64,000 bases of DNA from RH-AL1 sp964244495 (GTDB lineage Bacteria > Pseudomonadota > Alphaproteobacteria > Rhizobiales > Beijerinckiaceae). The notes under the pieces are model-generated. The model made no database searches and was not told where the DNA came from. It worked only from the letters and a program-made list of their open reading frames with translations. Shown here piece after piece: positions 52,128-60,384 of this stretch (position 1 is the first letter of the stretch; each line of letters begins with the position of its first letter). Location: contig CAXTIU010000017.1 of NCBI GenBank assembly GCA_964244495.1, positions 1-64,000 of the forward strand. Direction: 5' to 3'. Both the position numbers and the translations under genes were made by a program.

Positions 52128-53153
52128 CTAATGCCGGCTCCAGTGGAGATCACACGCCCGATGCCGCCGCACCAGCGCCGGCCGCGGCGGCCCGTAACTG
52201 ACCACGGCGACGTCGAGGTCGTACCCACCCGCGAGCCGGAGCGCCCGGAGCAGGGCGTCGTCGATCCACTCATCGTCGTTGCCGAAGGCGCCCCCGCCGA
52301 GGCGGGTGAGCAGCACGCGGTCCGACGCGCCGCGGGCGGCGTTCAAGACGCCGGCGAGCAGTGTCGCCTCGTAGGCCGCCTCCAGCACGAGCCGGGCGAA
52401 GGGTGCCCACGCAATCGCCGGGTAGCGCCCGTAGGCGACCGGGAGCGCCGAGCAGAACACCTGGCTAACGAGTGGTCCCGGCAACGGTCCGTCGGTCACT
52501 TCCGCGTCCTGGTGAAGGCCGACGCGCAGCAGGCCGCGCAGCTCGTCCAGGGCGGCCTCGTCCGTGCCGGCGAGGTAGTCGGCGACGGCGGCGAGGCCCT
52601 CGGAGGTGGGCAGGGCGTAGCCGTTCCTCATCGCCCACAGCGCCGGAACCGTGGTGTCGAGCCGCACGGCCAGCGCCGCGCCGAGGTCGGCGAGGCCGTC
52701 GAGCTGGCGCTCGGCCGTCTGCCCGGTGCCGCCGGCGACCGGGACGAGGTAGTTGCGGAAGATCGTGGCCGCGCCCGCCGCGACGGCGCAGGCCGGCCCC
52801 TGCGTGGGGTCGTGGGCGTAGCCGGCGACGCCGTGTTCCGGGGTGACGTTCGGGCCGATCATCTCCAGCATATTAAATTGCGAGGCGACCTGGAACAGCG
52901 CGCCGCGGTTCTCCGGCCGGCGGTGCAGGGCGCGCACGTCGCCCTGCGCGATAGACAGCCGCAGTTGGCCCGTCCGGCGGACAGCGGCTGCCGCGACGCG
53001 CAGCTCGGCGAGGCTCGGCAGGGTGAGCGTGCCCACGGCGGCGCCGGGCGTCCCGTCCGCGCGCACGAGACGGCCAACGGCGACGGCGAGCCGCGCCCGC
53101 GTCGCGGCGTAGGTGGTCTCCCGGAAGCCGGTCACCCGCTCGAACCAGTCCAT
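52128..53153 (-). CDS. Conserved hypothetical, possibly macrodomain-like
   Basis: This 341-residue protein starts MDWFERVTGFRETTYAATRARL. Conserved-looking blocks are LFQVASQFNMLEMIGPNVTPEHGVAGYAHDPTQGPACAVAAGAATIFRNYLV and, near the end, VLLTRLGGGAFGNDDEWIDDALLRAL. The latter resembles the Gly-rich phosphate loop of macrodomains, where it binds ADP-ribose. The macrodomain assignment is an inference and may be wrong. It lies beside the type I system with separate transcription. ATG 53153 follows a GAGGGTGGGGAC ribosome-binding region. Confidence 0.55.
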   Translation of the reverse strand: MDWFERVTGFRETTYAATRARLAVAVGRLVRADGTPGAAVGTLTLPSLAELRVAAAAVRRTGQLRLSIAQGDVRALHRRPENRGALFQVASQFNMLEMIGPNVTPEHGVAGYAHDPTQGPACAVAAGAATIFRNYLVPVAGGTGQTAERQLDGLADLGAALAVRLDTTVPALWAMRNGYALPTSEGLAAVADYLAGTDEAALDELRGLLRVGLHQDAEVTDGPLPGPLVSQVFCSALPVAYGRYPAIAWAPFARLVLEAAYEATLLAGVLNAARGASDRVLLTRLGGGAFGNDDEWIDDALLRALRLAGGYDLDVAVVSYGPPRPALVRRHRACDLHWSRH

Positions 53154-53399
53154 GCCGTCCCCACCCTCATGACCGCCGCGCCGACCGCAATTGCGCCTGC
53201 GTGGTGTCGGGCAGTAGCTGTTCGCCGCCGATGAAGGTAGCGGCCGCCGCGCGGTCACGTGAGCCGTCCCATAGTGGTCAGGTCCGCCCTAGCGGTCGAA
53301 CACCTACCCGGCAATGACCCGACCAGGATGCGCCGACCAGGCGTGAACACCAGTATGATGCGTGAGCGGGATGCGCCAGCCCGGGACGAGCAGCGATCG

Positions 53400-53633
53400 T
53401 CACCCCCTGTCGTAACTTTGGACAGCCCACACGAGCGCGAAAAGCCATGTGACGCCGGCCCAGCCGCCGAAGATGTTGAGAGCGGCGATTGGCACCTTCT
53501 GCGGGTGCTGCCGCACGAAGGCGATGATGGTGGGCGTGACGTAGACCAGCCCCGCCACGGCGATCAGGCAGAAGAAGATAAGGTTGGACAGCCCCGTCGG
53601 CTGACTCCAGTCCCCCGCGCGTAGAAAAAACAT
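53400..53633 (-). CDS. Superinfection-immunity-like small membrane protein
   Basis: This 77-residue protein has two membrane helices (LSNLIFFCLIAVAGLVYVTPTIIAFV and GWAGVTWLFALVWAVQS). The linker RQHPQKVPIAALNIFGGWAGVTW, with the ALNxxxGWxxxxW motif, is typical of the superinfection immunity protein family (T4 Imm-like), whose members can block phage DNA entry. ATG at 53633 follows GAGGGAGGGGGAAC. It is divergent from the XRE gene. Bases 53154-53399 show no gene. Confidence 0.85.
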   Translation of the reverse strand: MFFLRAGDWSQPTGLSNLIFFCLIAVAGLVYVTPTIIAFVRQHPQKVPIAALNIFGGWAGVTWLFALVWAVQSYDRG

Positions 53634-53822
53634 GTTCCCCCTCCCTCTCTCGTAGCCGCCACGACGTGCCGTTCGCTCCGGAGCGCCCCGACGCGGAGAT
53701 GCCCGGTTCAGATTCGCGAGACGGTCGCCTAAGTTCAGTTCGGCCTGCGTCCCGCGGGACCAGTCCGCGCCCGCGCGCCCCGGCCGGCACGGCCCGCGAG
53801 CAGTGCAGTTCAGAGCTATAGT

Positions 53823-53838
53823 AGGCATTATATTGCCT
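53823..53838. promoter_or_regulatory. Operator-like palindrome in front of the XRE gene
   Basis: AGGCA (53823-53827) and TGCCT (53834-53838) flank TTATAT, which also forms a -10-like AT box in a GC-rich region. It lies 37 bases before the XRE start and in the shared region with the superinfection-immunity gene, so an autoregulatory operator is plausible. Confidence 0.45.
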
Positions 53839-53875
53839 GGTAAGCCGGTGGGCAAGCAGCGCGTGCTGCTCGGCG

Positions 53876-54148
53876 ATGGATGCCAGCACGCTCGTGGGCC
53901 GGAACCTTCGCCGCATCCGAGTGAGCCGGGGTTTGTCCCAGGAGCAGCTCGGGTTGCTGGTCGGGTGCGAGCCCTCCTACGTCGGCCGCGTCGAGCGCGG
54001 CCGGGAGAACCCGACCGTGCGCCTGTTGGAGGCGATGGCGAGGGCGTGCGACGTCCCGATCGCCGACCTGTTCGCAAGCTTGCCCGACGGCGAGGTGCCT
54101 GCCGGGCTCCCTCGCGGGCGAAAGCCGAAGGGCACGGTCCAGGTCTAG
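53876..54148 (+). CDS. XRE-family helix-turn-helix regulator
   Basis: This 90-residue DNA-binding protein has the HTH_3 domain at residues 6-62: LVGRNLRRIRVSRGLSQEQLGLLVGCEPSYVGRVERGRENPTVRLLEAMARACDV, with the classic recognition helix. A short basic tail follows. The small size resembles restriction-system controller proteins or phage repressors. It probably regulates itself and the divergent membrane protein through the palindrome just upstream. Confidence 0.9.
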   Translation: MDASTLVGRNLRRIRVSRGLSQEQLGLLVGCEPSYVGRVERGRENPTVRLLEAMARACDVPIADLFASLPDGEVPAGLPRGRKPKGTVQV

Positions 54149-54204
54149 AAGGATTGCGGTGATGGAAGCCGCAGACAGGAAGCGGGGAAGAAGTCAGACG
54201 CCGC

Positions 54205-55035
54205 TCATCCGGCCGCTGACGAGGCGGTCGGCGCCGTCCGGTTGAACCGCGCAGCCCGGCTCATCCTGCGCGGTCTGACGTGGCGCGGCATGATCCCGAG
54301 GTGGCGACGGAAAGCTACCGTGAAGGCGCTGGGGCTCGCATACCCGCAGGCCCAGGCGGCGATGCCGACGCGGGCGCCACCGGCGAGGAGCACGACGGCG
54401 CGGAACAGGCGGGCTCGCTGGCGCCACTCGACAAAGGTCAGGCTCGTCTCACGGCGGAAGCAGCGGTCCAGCGTCGAGGCGTTCACGCCGATCCGCGTTG
54501 CCCAGCTCGCCGCCAGCTCAGAGTTGGCCGGGTTGGCAAGGAGCGCGGCGCACAATCGGCGAAGCCGAGCGTCTTCCGGCAGCGGGAGGTGCAGCGCCGG
54601 GACGATAGGCACGGCGAGCTGGTCTTCAAAGAAAGAATGCAATTGGCCCAGCTTGGTCGTACCCGGATCGCCGTCCGGCGTTGGCCGTGCGGTGGTCAAC
54701 AGGCCGTACAAGGCGGGCGACACCTTGATGCCGCCAAGCCGTTCCGGCGTGCCCGTTACGCACCCGGGATCGCTAGCGTTCTCGCAGGCCGTGCCGTCCG
54801 GCCGCTTGGGTTTCTCGGTATAGTTGGGGCCGAGCCAAGCAGCATCGTCGTGCAGCACGATAGACCAGCCGGCGGCAGTTTGGACGAGGATGAGACCGCC
54901 TGCGGAACAGCTCGACCGAGCGCAAGACTGCACCGCCATGACGGCAGGCGAAGCCGTCTCTGCCTGCACCTCGGTGACAGTCGTCGGTCGGGGGAGCCCT
55001 TGGCGGGCTATAGAGAAGGCCTTATCGCTCAGCAT
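54205..55035 (-). CDS. AraC-family regulator with atypical N-terminus
   Basis: The C-terminal 110 residues are a complete AraC double HTH: DARLRRLCAALLANPANSELAASWATRIGVNASTLDRCFRRETSLTFVEWRQRARLF, then GVGIAAWACGYASPSAFTVAFRRHLGIMPRHVR-like sequence. The N-terminal 160 residues lack an obvious cupin but show VQTAAGWSIVLHDDAAWLGPNY, a Cys-pair segment (CENASDPGC) and VPALHLPLPED just before the HTH. It may be a diverged or rearranged effector domain. ATG at 55035 has AAGAG upstream; GTG 55080 is possible. Confidence 0.7.
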   Translation of the reverse strand: MLSDKAFSIARQGLPRPTTVTEVQAETASPAVMAVQSCARSSCSAGGLILVQTAAGWSIVLHDDAAWLGPNYTEKPKRPDGTACENASDPGCVTGTPERLGGIKVSPALYGLLTTARPTPDGDPGTTKLGQLHSFFEDQLAVPIVPALHLPLPEDARLRRLCAALLANPANSELAASWATRIGVNASTLDRCFRRETSLTFVEWRQRARLFRAVVLLAGGARVGIAAWACGYASPSAFTVAFRRHLGIMPRHVRPRRMSRAARFNRTAPTASSAAG

Positions 55036-55101
55036 GCTCTTTTCGCGACGAAAACAGGTCGCTATCGTCGCGTTCGGCACCAGCTGTCGAGCAGGACCCC
55101 G

Positions 55102-55269
55102 TCATGCAGCGTAAGCCGCCGCCGTCGAGCACAGCCCTACCGTCGCTAGGAGTTCGTCGGGGTCGAACGGCTTGCCGACGTGGGTGTCCATGCCGGCGGC
55201 GAGGAACTGCTCGACCTGCTCGGGCAGTACGTTGGCGGTGAGCGCGACGACCGGCGCCGTGCGGCTCAC
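55102..55269 (-). pseudogene. Fragment of a response-regulator receiver domain
   Basis: The segment VSRTAPVVALTANVLPEQVEQFLAAGMDTHVGKPFDPDELLATV is the C-terminal third of a REC domain as found in hybrid histidine kinases (ALTAN, then the conserved Lys in GKPF). The phospho-acceptor Asp half is absent and the frame upstream is unrelated. It looks like the leftover 3' end of a sensor gene truncated during island rearrangement. Confidence 0.7.
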
Positions 55270-55437
55270 GCCTTGTCCGGCGCGGTTACCGCGGGTTGCC
55301 ACGCTATGCAGATCACGGCCGCGATGCATTGAGGGAATGAGGTGCCGACTTCGCTGCCGGAACTTGTTCCTCAATGCTTCGAGCGTCAAAGGTACCGCGC
55401 CGGTTCACAACCCAGCTAACAGCGGGCAAGCCGAACA

Positions 55438-56601
55438 ATGACGCAGAGTCTATTCTCTCGGCTCTACACGCGCGGCGGAGGTCGAGGACGATCGCAGCTC
55501 GAGGACTATCTGACCGAGGTTCTCGGCACCGTGTTCGACCGCCTGGACGGCAGAGCCAAACGATCGTTCCTCCGCGCGATGATGGATCGATCGGCATCCG
55601 CGCTGTTCGATAAAGCCTTCGACAATCTCGACAGCGCCGTTCTCGCTACTCAGGTCAAACTCGACAAGACTGGACAAGGCAAGCGCCCTGACATGGTGGT
55701 GCGCCTTGGTGGCCGCGACATCCTGGTGATCGAGGCCAAGCTTGGGGCCGCCATGATGCAGCACCACGACCCTGACGCGCCGGAAGGCGAAGGCGACGAG
55801 GCCGTCACGCGCAGCCAGCTCGCTACCTACGCAAAATGGATTGCCGGACGGAACGAAGGACAAAGCGATGGTTGGCCTGGTGCCGTAATCCTTCTCACGG
55901 CGTGGACGCCGCCACCCATCGGTTTCCCGTCGAAACTCGCGACGTGCGTCAGGGAGTCAGTGAGGACGTGGACTGGCGTTGCGGCGTGGATCGTCATGTA
56001 CAGCGCAACCTTGGACGCCGTTCCTCGCGCGCTCTCCGGTGAGCTCCTCGCATTTCTCAAGGAGAAGAACCTCTTGGACAGACATATCGACGCCCGCGAT
56101 GTGGCGGCTCTCACCTTCTACGCGGCTTCGGAAGAGGCCTTCAGGCACACCACAAGGTCGGTTCTGAAGGCCATCGTCGAAGCGCATCCGAACCTCGGAA
56201 GCTACCGTTCAACCTCCGTAGGCGTCGATCAGTCGATCGGGGCCTACGTTGGATGGATTTTCCTGAACCAACATTTCCAGTCAGGAGGTAGCCGATTCTG
56301 GTTGGGGCTCGGAATTTGCGCCAAACCTGGCGCCGCCTTCGACGAGGATAGCGTTCGCTCGATCGGCGGCGAGCCGTTCGTCATGGTCTACTTTGGCGAC
56401 GACAACGTGCGGCAGAAGCCGATCGACCATGTCTCGTCGCTCCCTGATGGGTGGATCGAGGTGACCAGTCGCCCTGCGCTGGTCGCTACGAAGCCAATCC
56501 GCGAGTTCGCGGGCGACCCAGAAAGCCGAGGCAAAGAAATCCAAAGCTGGGCTTGCGAGCAGGTCGGCGCCCTGGTTCCCGTCATGAAGAGCTATGCGTG
56601 A
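55438..56601 (+). CDS. PD-(D/E)XK-superfamily nuclease-like protein
   Basis: This 387-residue protein has the nuclease core near residues 78-105: KRPDMVVRLGGRDILVIEAKLGA, a D...E-x-K signature (PD then EAK), preceded by a helix with RSQLEDYLTEVLGTVFDRL. The following QLATYAKWIAG is the usual helix after the core. A C-terminal half of about 200 residues (GAYVGWIFLNQHFQSGGSRFWLGLG) is unrecognised and could bind DNA or sense damage. It stands upstream of a DUF262/HNH protein and is probably a defence nuclease. Substrate unknown. Confidence 0.75.
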   Translation: MTQSLFSRLYTRGGGRGRSQLEDYLTEVLGTVFDRLDGRAKRSFLRAMMDRSASALFDKAFDNLDSAVLATQVKLDKTGQGKRPDMVVRLGGRDILVIEAKLGAAMMQHHDPDAPEGEGDEAVTRSQLATYAKWIAGRNEGQSDGWPGAVILLTAWTPPPIGFPSKLATCVRESVRTWTGVAAWIVMYSATLDAVPRALSGELLAFLKEKNLLDRHIDARDVAALTFYAASEEAFRHTTRSVLKAIVEAHPNLGSYRSTSVGVDQSIGAYVGWIFLNQHFQSGGSRFWLGLGICAKPGAAFDEDSVRSIGGEPFVMVYFGDDNVRQKPIDHVSSLPDGWIEVTSRPALVATKPIREFAGDPESRGKEIQSWACEQVGALVPVMKSYA

Positions 56602-56735
56602 TCGGGATCGCGCACCTCATCTTCCGTAAGCTTGCGTTTCCGCCTCAATAACGGTCAGCTCAGTCCTACTCATTTGCCGCTGCTGTCGAGCAAGCCCGGT
56701 GGCGGAGTGGTGTCTCGCAGCTGACAGGAGCAGGG

Positions 56736-58625
56736 ATGACGAGGGTGTCCTTCGACAGCACGAAAAAGCCGCTGGAGGAGCTGCTGAAGCAGGCCCACGC
56801 CGGGGTGATCCAGCTGCCGGACTTTCAGCGCAGCTGGGTTTGGAAGGACGATGGGCTACGGGCTCTGCTCGCGTCCGTGTCCCGCTCCTTCCCAGTCGGC
56901 ACCCTCATGACGCTGCAAACCGGCGGCGAGGTGAACTTCAAGCACCGCTTGATCGAGGGAGCGCCGGAGGAGCACGCGCCGGTGACGCCGGACGCGCTTC
57001 TGCTCGACGGCCAGCAGCGGGTGACCTCACTCTACCAGCTCACCTTCCGCCGGCAGGTGATCGAGACCCGGGACGTACGCAAGCAGCCGATCAAGCGCTG
57101 GTACTACCTCGACATGCAGCGCGCGCTCGACCCTGCCGCGGATCGGGAATCGGCGGTGGTCGCGGTGAGGGAGAACAGGGTCGAGCAACGCGGTTTCGAG
57201 GTCGTCCAGGACCTGTCCACGCCGGAACTGGAGTACGAGAAGTGCATGTTCCCGACGAACCGGGTGTTCTCGTCGGACGAGTGGCAGATGAAGTTTTGCG
57301 AGCACTGGAAGTTCGCCCCCGACAAAATGCAGCTTTGGTTCCGGTTCGCCAATGAGGTGCTCGCCGCCTTCAAGCAGTACCAGATGCCGCTGATCGCGCT
57401 CGACAAGAGCACCTCGCGCGAGGCGGTGTGCCTCGTGTTCGAGAAGGTCAACACGGGCGGCGAGAAGCTCGACGCCTTCGAGCTTCTCACGGCTATCTAC
57501 GCGGCGTCGTCTTTCGACCTCAGGGCGGACTGGCGCGGCGGCGGCGAGGCGGGCGAGGGACGCGCAAGGCGACTCGCCTCCGGCATCGCGTTCCCAAGGA
57601 ACGTGCTGACCCAGCTGCAGCCCACCGACTTCCTTCAGGCAGTGTGCCTCCTGTATAGCCTGGAGCGCCGCCGCGCCCACGTCGGCGCAGGTGAGCCCCC
57701 GGCGGTGACGGCGAAGCGGGAAGACCTGCTCCGCATCCCGCTCGACCGCTACAAGGCCCTCGCGCCGCGCGTGGAGGCCGGCTTCGTGGCCGCCGGCAAG
57801 CTGCTGTTCGCCGAGCACGTGTTCGGGGTGCGGGACCTGCCCTACCAGTCGCAGCTGATCCCGCTGGCCGTGATCATGGCCGATCTCGGCGCGAAGACGG
57901 ACATGCTGGAGGTGCGCTTGAAGCTGCTGCGCTGGTGGTGGTGCGGCGTGTTCGGCGAGCTCTACGGGTCGGCGGTGGAGACGCGCTACGCCCGGGACGT
58001 CCAGGACGTAGCCGCCTGGGTCGGCGGTGGCGACGAGCCGAGTACGGTCCGCGACGCCACCTTCCGCGCCGAACGCCTGGACACGATGAGCTCGCGGCTG
58101 TCGGCCGCCTACAAGGGCGTGAACGTGCTCCTGATGCAGGCGGGCGCCAGGGACTTCAGGTCGGGCCAGGCGTTCGGGCACGCTGTGTACTTCGGCGAGA
58201 GCGTGGACATCCACCACGTCTTCCCGAAGGCATGGTGCGCGAAGCAGGGGATCAAGCCCGCGCGGGTGGACTCCACGGTGAACAAGACGCCGCTGTTCTA
58301 CAAGACGAACCGGATTATCGGCGGCTCCGCCCCGTCCACGTACCTGGCGAAGTTGTGCAGCGAGGGCGCGGTGACAAGCACGGACGAGCAGGACGACATA
58401 ATCAGGACGCACGGGATCGACCCCGCCGCCTTGCGGGCGGACGACTTCGAGGGCTTTTACGCCGCGCGCCGGTCGGCGCTGCTGAAGATGATCGAGGCGG
58501 CGACGGGCAAGGCGGCCTACCAAAGCGACGAGGCCGTTGAGCAGGCAGCCCCTGACCCTGCGGAGGTCGAGAGCGACGAGGACGTGGCCGAGGACGAGAG
58601 CGCTCTACCCGCTAACGCGGCATGA
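56736..58625 (+). CDS. GmrSD-like DUF262/HNH nuclease
   Basis: This 629-residue protein has the DUF262 (GmrS/ParB-like) motifs LPDFQRSWVWKDD (from residue 27), LLLDGQQRVTSLY (residues 88-100) and VFEKVNTGGEKLDAFEL. The C-terminal DUF1524 HNH motif is in VDIHHVFPKAWC near residue 490, followed by TVNKTPLFYKTNRIIGGSAPSTYL. Fused GmrS-GmrD proteins are type IV restriction enzymes that use NTP and cut modified phage DNA. AGGAG precedes ATG 56736. The acidic tail is low complexity. A toxin or general defence role is also possible. Confidence 0.9.
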   Translation: MTRVSFDSTKKPLEELLKQAHAGVIQLPDFQRSWVWKDDGLRALLASVSRSFPVGTLMTLQTGGEVNFKHRLIEGAPEEHAPVTPDALLLDGQQRVTSLYQLTFRRQVIETRDVRKQPIKRWYYLDMQRALDPAADRESAVVAVRENRVEQRGFEVVQDLSTPELEYEKCMFPTNRVFSSDEWQMKFCEHWKFAPDKMQLWFRFANEVLAAFKQYQMPLIALDKSTSREAVCLVFEKVNTGGEKLDAFELLTAIYAASSFDLRADWRGGGEAGEGRARRLASGIAFPRNVLTQLQPTDFLQAVCLLYSLERRRAHVGAGEPPAVTAKREDLLRIPLDRYKALAPRVEAGFVAAGKLLFAEHVFGVRDLPYQSQLIPLAVIMADLGAKTDMLEVRLKLLRWWWCGVFGELYGSAVETRYARDVQDVAAWVGGGDEPSTVRDATFRAERLDTMSSRLSAAYKGVNVLLMQAGARDFRSGQAFGHAVYFGESVDIHHVFPKAWCAKQGIKPARVDSTVNKTPLFYKTNRIIGGSAPSTYLAKLCSEGAVTSTDEQDDIIRTHGIDPAALRADDFEGFYAARRSALLKMIEAATGKAAYQSDEAVEQAAPDPAEVESDEDVAEDESALPANAA

Positions 58626-58691
58626 GGTCGGTCCACCTCGCCGCAGCCGTGCTGGACGCCAAACGGGCGACCCATCGATGAGACGCAACCG

Positions 58692-59034
58692 ATGACGAAG
58701 CGGCCCCGCGCGAAGTCGGGTTCGGACTACAAGACCGTGGGCAGAACCTACGACGGCGTGAAGGTGCTGGCGCCGAAGACCAAGTCGAAGACCTTCACCG
58801 CCGCCGAGGTCCGCCGTGCGATCGAGAAGGCGCTTGCGGAGGCCTCGGGATCGAAGGCCAAGGCGCCTCTGCGGGAAAGCGCCGCAGCGAGGCCGGTACA
58901 AGCTCATTGCGGACAAGCTGAACGACCTGGGCGTGTTGACGAGCAACGGCAAAAAGGAATGGACAGCCGACGTTGTGGAGCGGCAGCTCAGGAGGTGGTC
59001 CGTAGAGGTGTCGGGCATCTCCGCTATCTCGTAG
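58692..59034 (+). pseudogene. Frameshifted small gene
   Basis: ATG 58692 opens MTKRPRAKSGSDYKTVGRTYDGVKVLAPKTKSKTFTAAEVRRAIEKAL. Near 58865-58890 the natural reading moves to another frame: GRYKLIADKLNDLGVLTSNGKKEWTADVVERQLRRW, ending at 59034. The second part resembles the DNA-binding end of some recombinases (IADKLN...W...V...L). One base gained or lost would join the halves. It could be a decayed gene, programmed frameshift or sequencing error. Bases 59035-59324 show no supported gene. Confidence 0.55.
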
Positions 59035-59324
59035 CCGTCATGAACGAGGTCGCGCCCGTGCTCACGGTAGAGACACGAGCGGCGACGCAGCGTGAGGCAG
59101 CCGCCCTGACGAAGGGTCGAAGCCTGCGCAGTGGCCCGAACTGGAGCGCACAAAAAGGCCCTGACGATCGAGCCAACCGACGCAAACGCTCCCCACCCTA
59201 GCCCAAATAAAGATTGGTCGGACGTGCGAGGAGGGCCCGTTTTTCTCTATATCCCTTCGTAGGAACGAAACGTGAGCCGACCACCGCGGTTGGGGCGTCC
59301 CTACACAGCATAGGGATCTCAGCC

Positions 59325-60236
59325 ATGCGTCCTCTCAACGACCTCATCCGCGATGAACACGCTCTCGCTCTTCGTCTCCTGACCGACCCGGCGCCCGGAC
59401 TGCCCTCCGGCAGCTTGAACTGGGGGCCGAGCTGCCCCGTGCCGGCCCTGCCGACCTACCCCGCGCCGTGGCACAAGCCCGTTGTGCCGATCCCGGCGCA
59501 CGACCCCGAGGCGCCGTGGTCCGGCGACGTCTGGGTTGCCAACGCCCGCGGAGCATCGCCGGTCCCCGTCTGCGGCATGACCTACTACACCGAGACCGAC
59601 TTCGGCTGGGCCACGCGCCCCGACGCGCGCCTTGAGCGGCACCATTCGGTGCAGCTGCTCGCCAACGAACCCGGCGTCCGCTCGAGCGGCGAGCCCGACT
59701 ACCCGTGCCGGTGGCGGTCGTCGTACGCGCCCGACGGGCACACGAGCATCCCCGGCGGGCGGATCAGGGCGGCCATCATCAACAACGCGCACCTGCAGGA
59801 CACCCTGCGGCTGCGCGACGAGATCGAGCGGGTCTGCGTGGATCACGCCACGGTGACGCTGCTCGGCTACCAGACTATCAGCGTCGCGCCCGACATCGAC
59901 GGAGTCGTCGCGGAACTGAACGCCTGCACCGCCTCCTTCCGCACGGCGGGCGAGCGCCACCTCAACGAAGGGTGGGCCAACTTTCCCGTGCACTGGGAGT
60001 CGAGGCGCGGGCTCGAAGGTGGGTGGTGGCAGGTGTGCGCAGAGGTCGAGTGGACCCGTGACCAGGCGGCCGCTTACATCTTGTCCTGGCCGAAGGTGCG
60101 GCGGGCGTGCCAGCTGCCGCTTGGGTACATGAGGCCGGCGAGCCTCGTGAAGGAAATCTTCGCGCTCTGGGGGCCCCGGCGGAAGAAGCGCTTGGTCCGC
60201 CTGCCCGTGACGTACCGCACCGGCCGCCTCACGTAG
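59325..60236 (+). CDS. Hypothetical protein upstream of the Rep-like gene
   Basis: This 303-residue protein is of unknown family. It has a Pro-rich N-terminal third (LNWGPSCPVPALPTYPAPWHKPVVPIPAHDPEAPW), then a mixed domain with GMTYYTETDFGWATRPDARL and a C-terminal basic end (LWGPRRKKRLVRLPVTYRTGRLT). ATG 59325 follows AGGGATC. It precedes the HUH-type protein by 148 bases and may belong to the same mobile unit. Confidence 0.55.
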   Translation: MRPLNDLIRDEHALALRLLTDPAPGLPSGSLNWGPSCPVPALPTYPAPWHKPVVPIPAHDPEAPWSGDVWVANARGASPVPVCGMTYYTETDFGWATRPDARLERHHSVQLLANEPGVRSSGEPDYPCRWRSSYAPDGHTSIPGGRIRAAIINNAHLQDTLRLRDEIERVCVDHATVTLLGYQTISVAPDIDGVVAELNACTASFRTAGERHLNEGWANFPVHWESRRGLEGGWWQVCAEVEWTRDQAAAYILSWPKVRRACQLPLGYMRPASLVKEIFALWGPRRKKRLVRLPVTYRTGRLT

Positions 60237-60384
60237 GGCACCGCCGACGCGGGTCGGACGGCGGCGTCGAGCCGCCGACCACCCTTACCCCACCACCACG
60301 GCTTTGAGCCCCACAGTGTCGCCAATTGCCGACGCCCGCCCGCCCGGCTTGTGCCGTGCTCTTTCCCCTCTCCGGAAGATGTCC

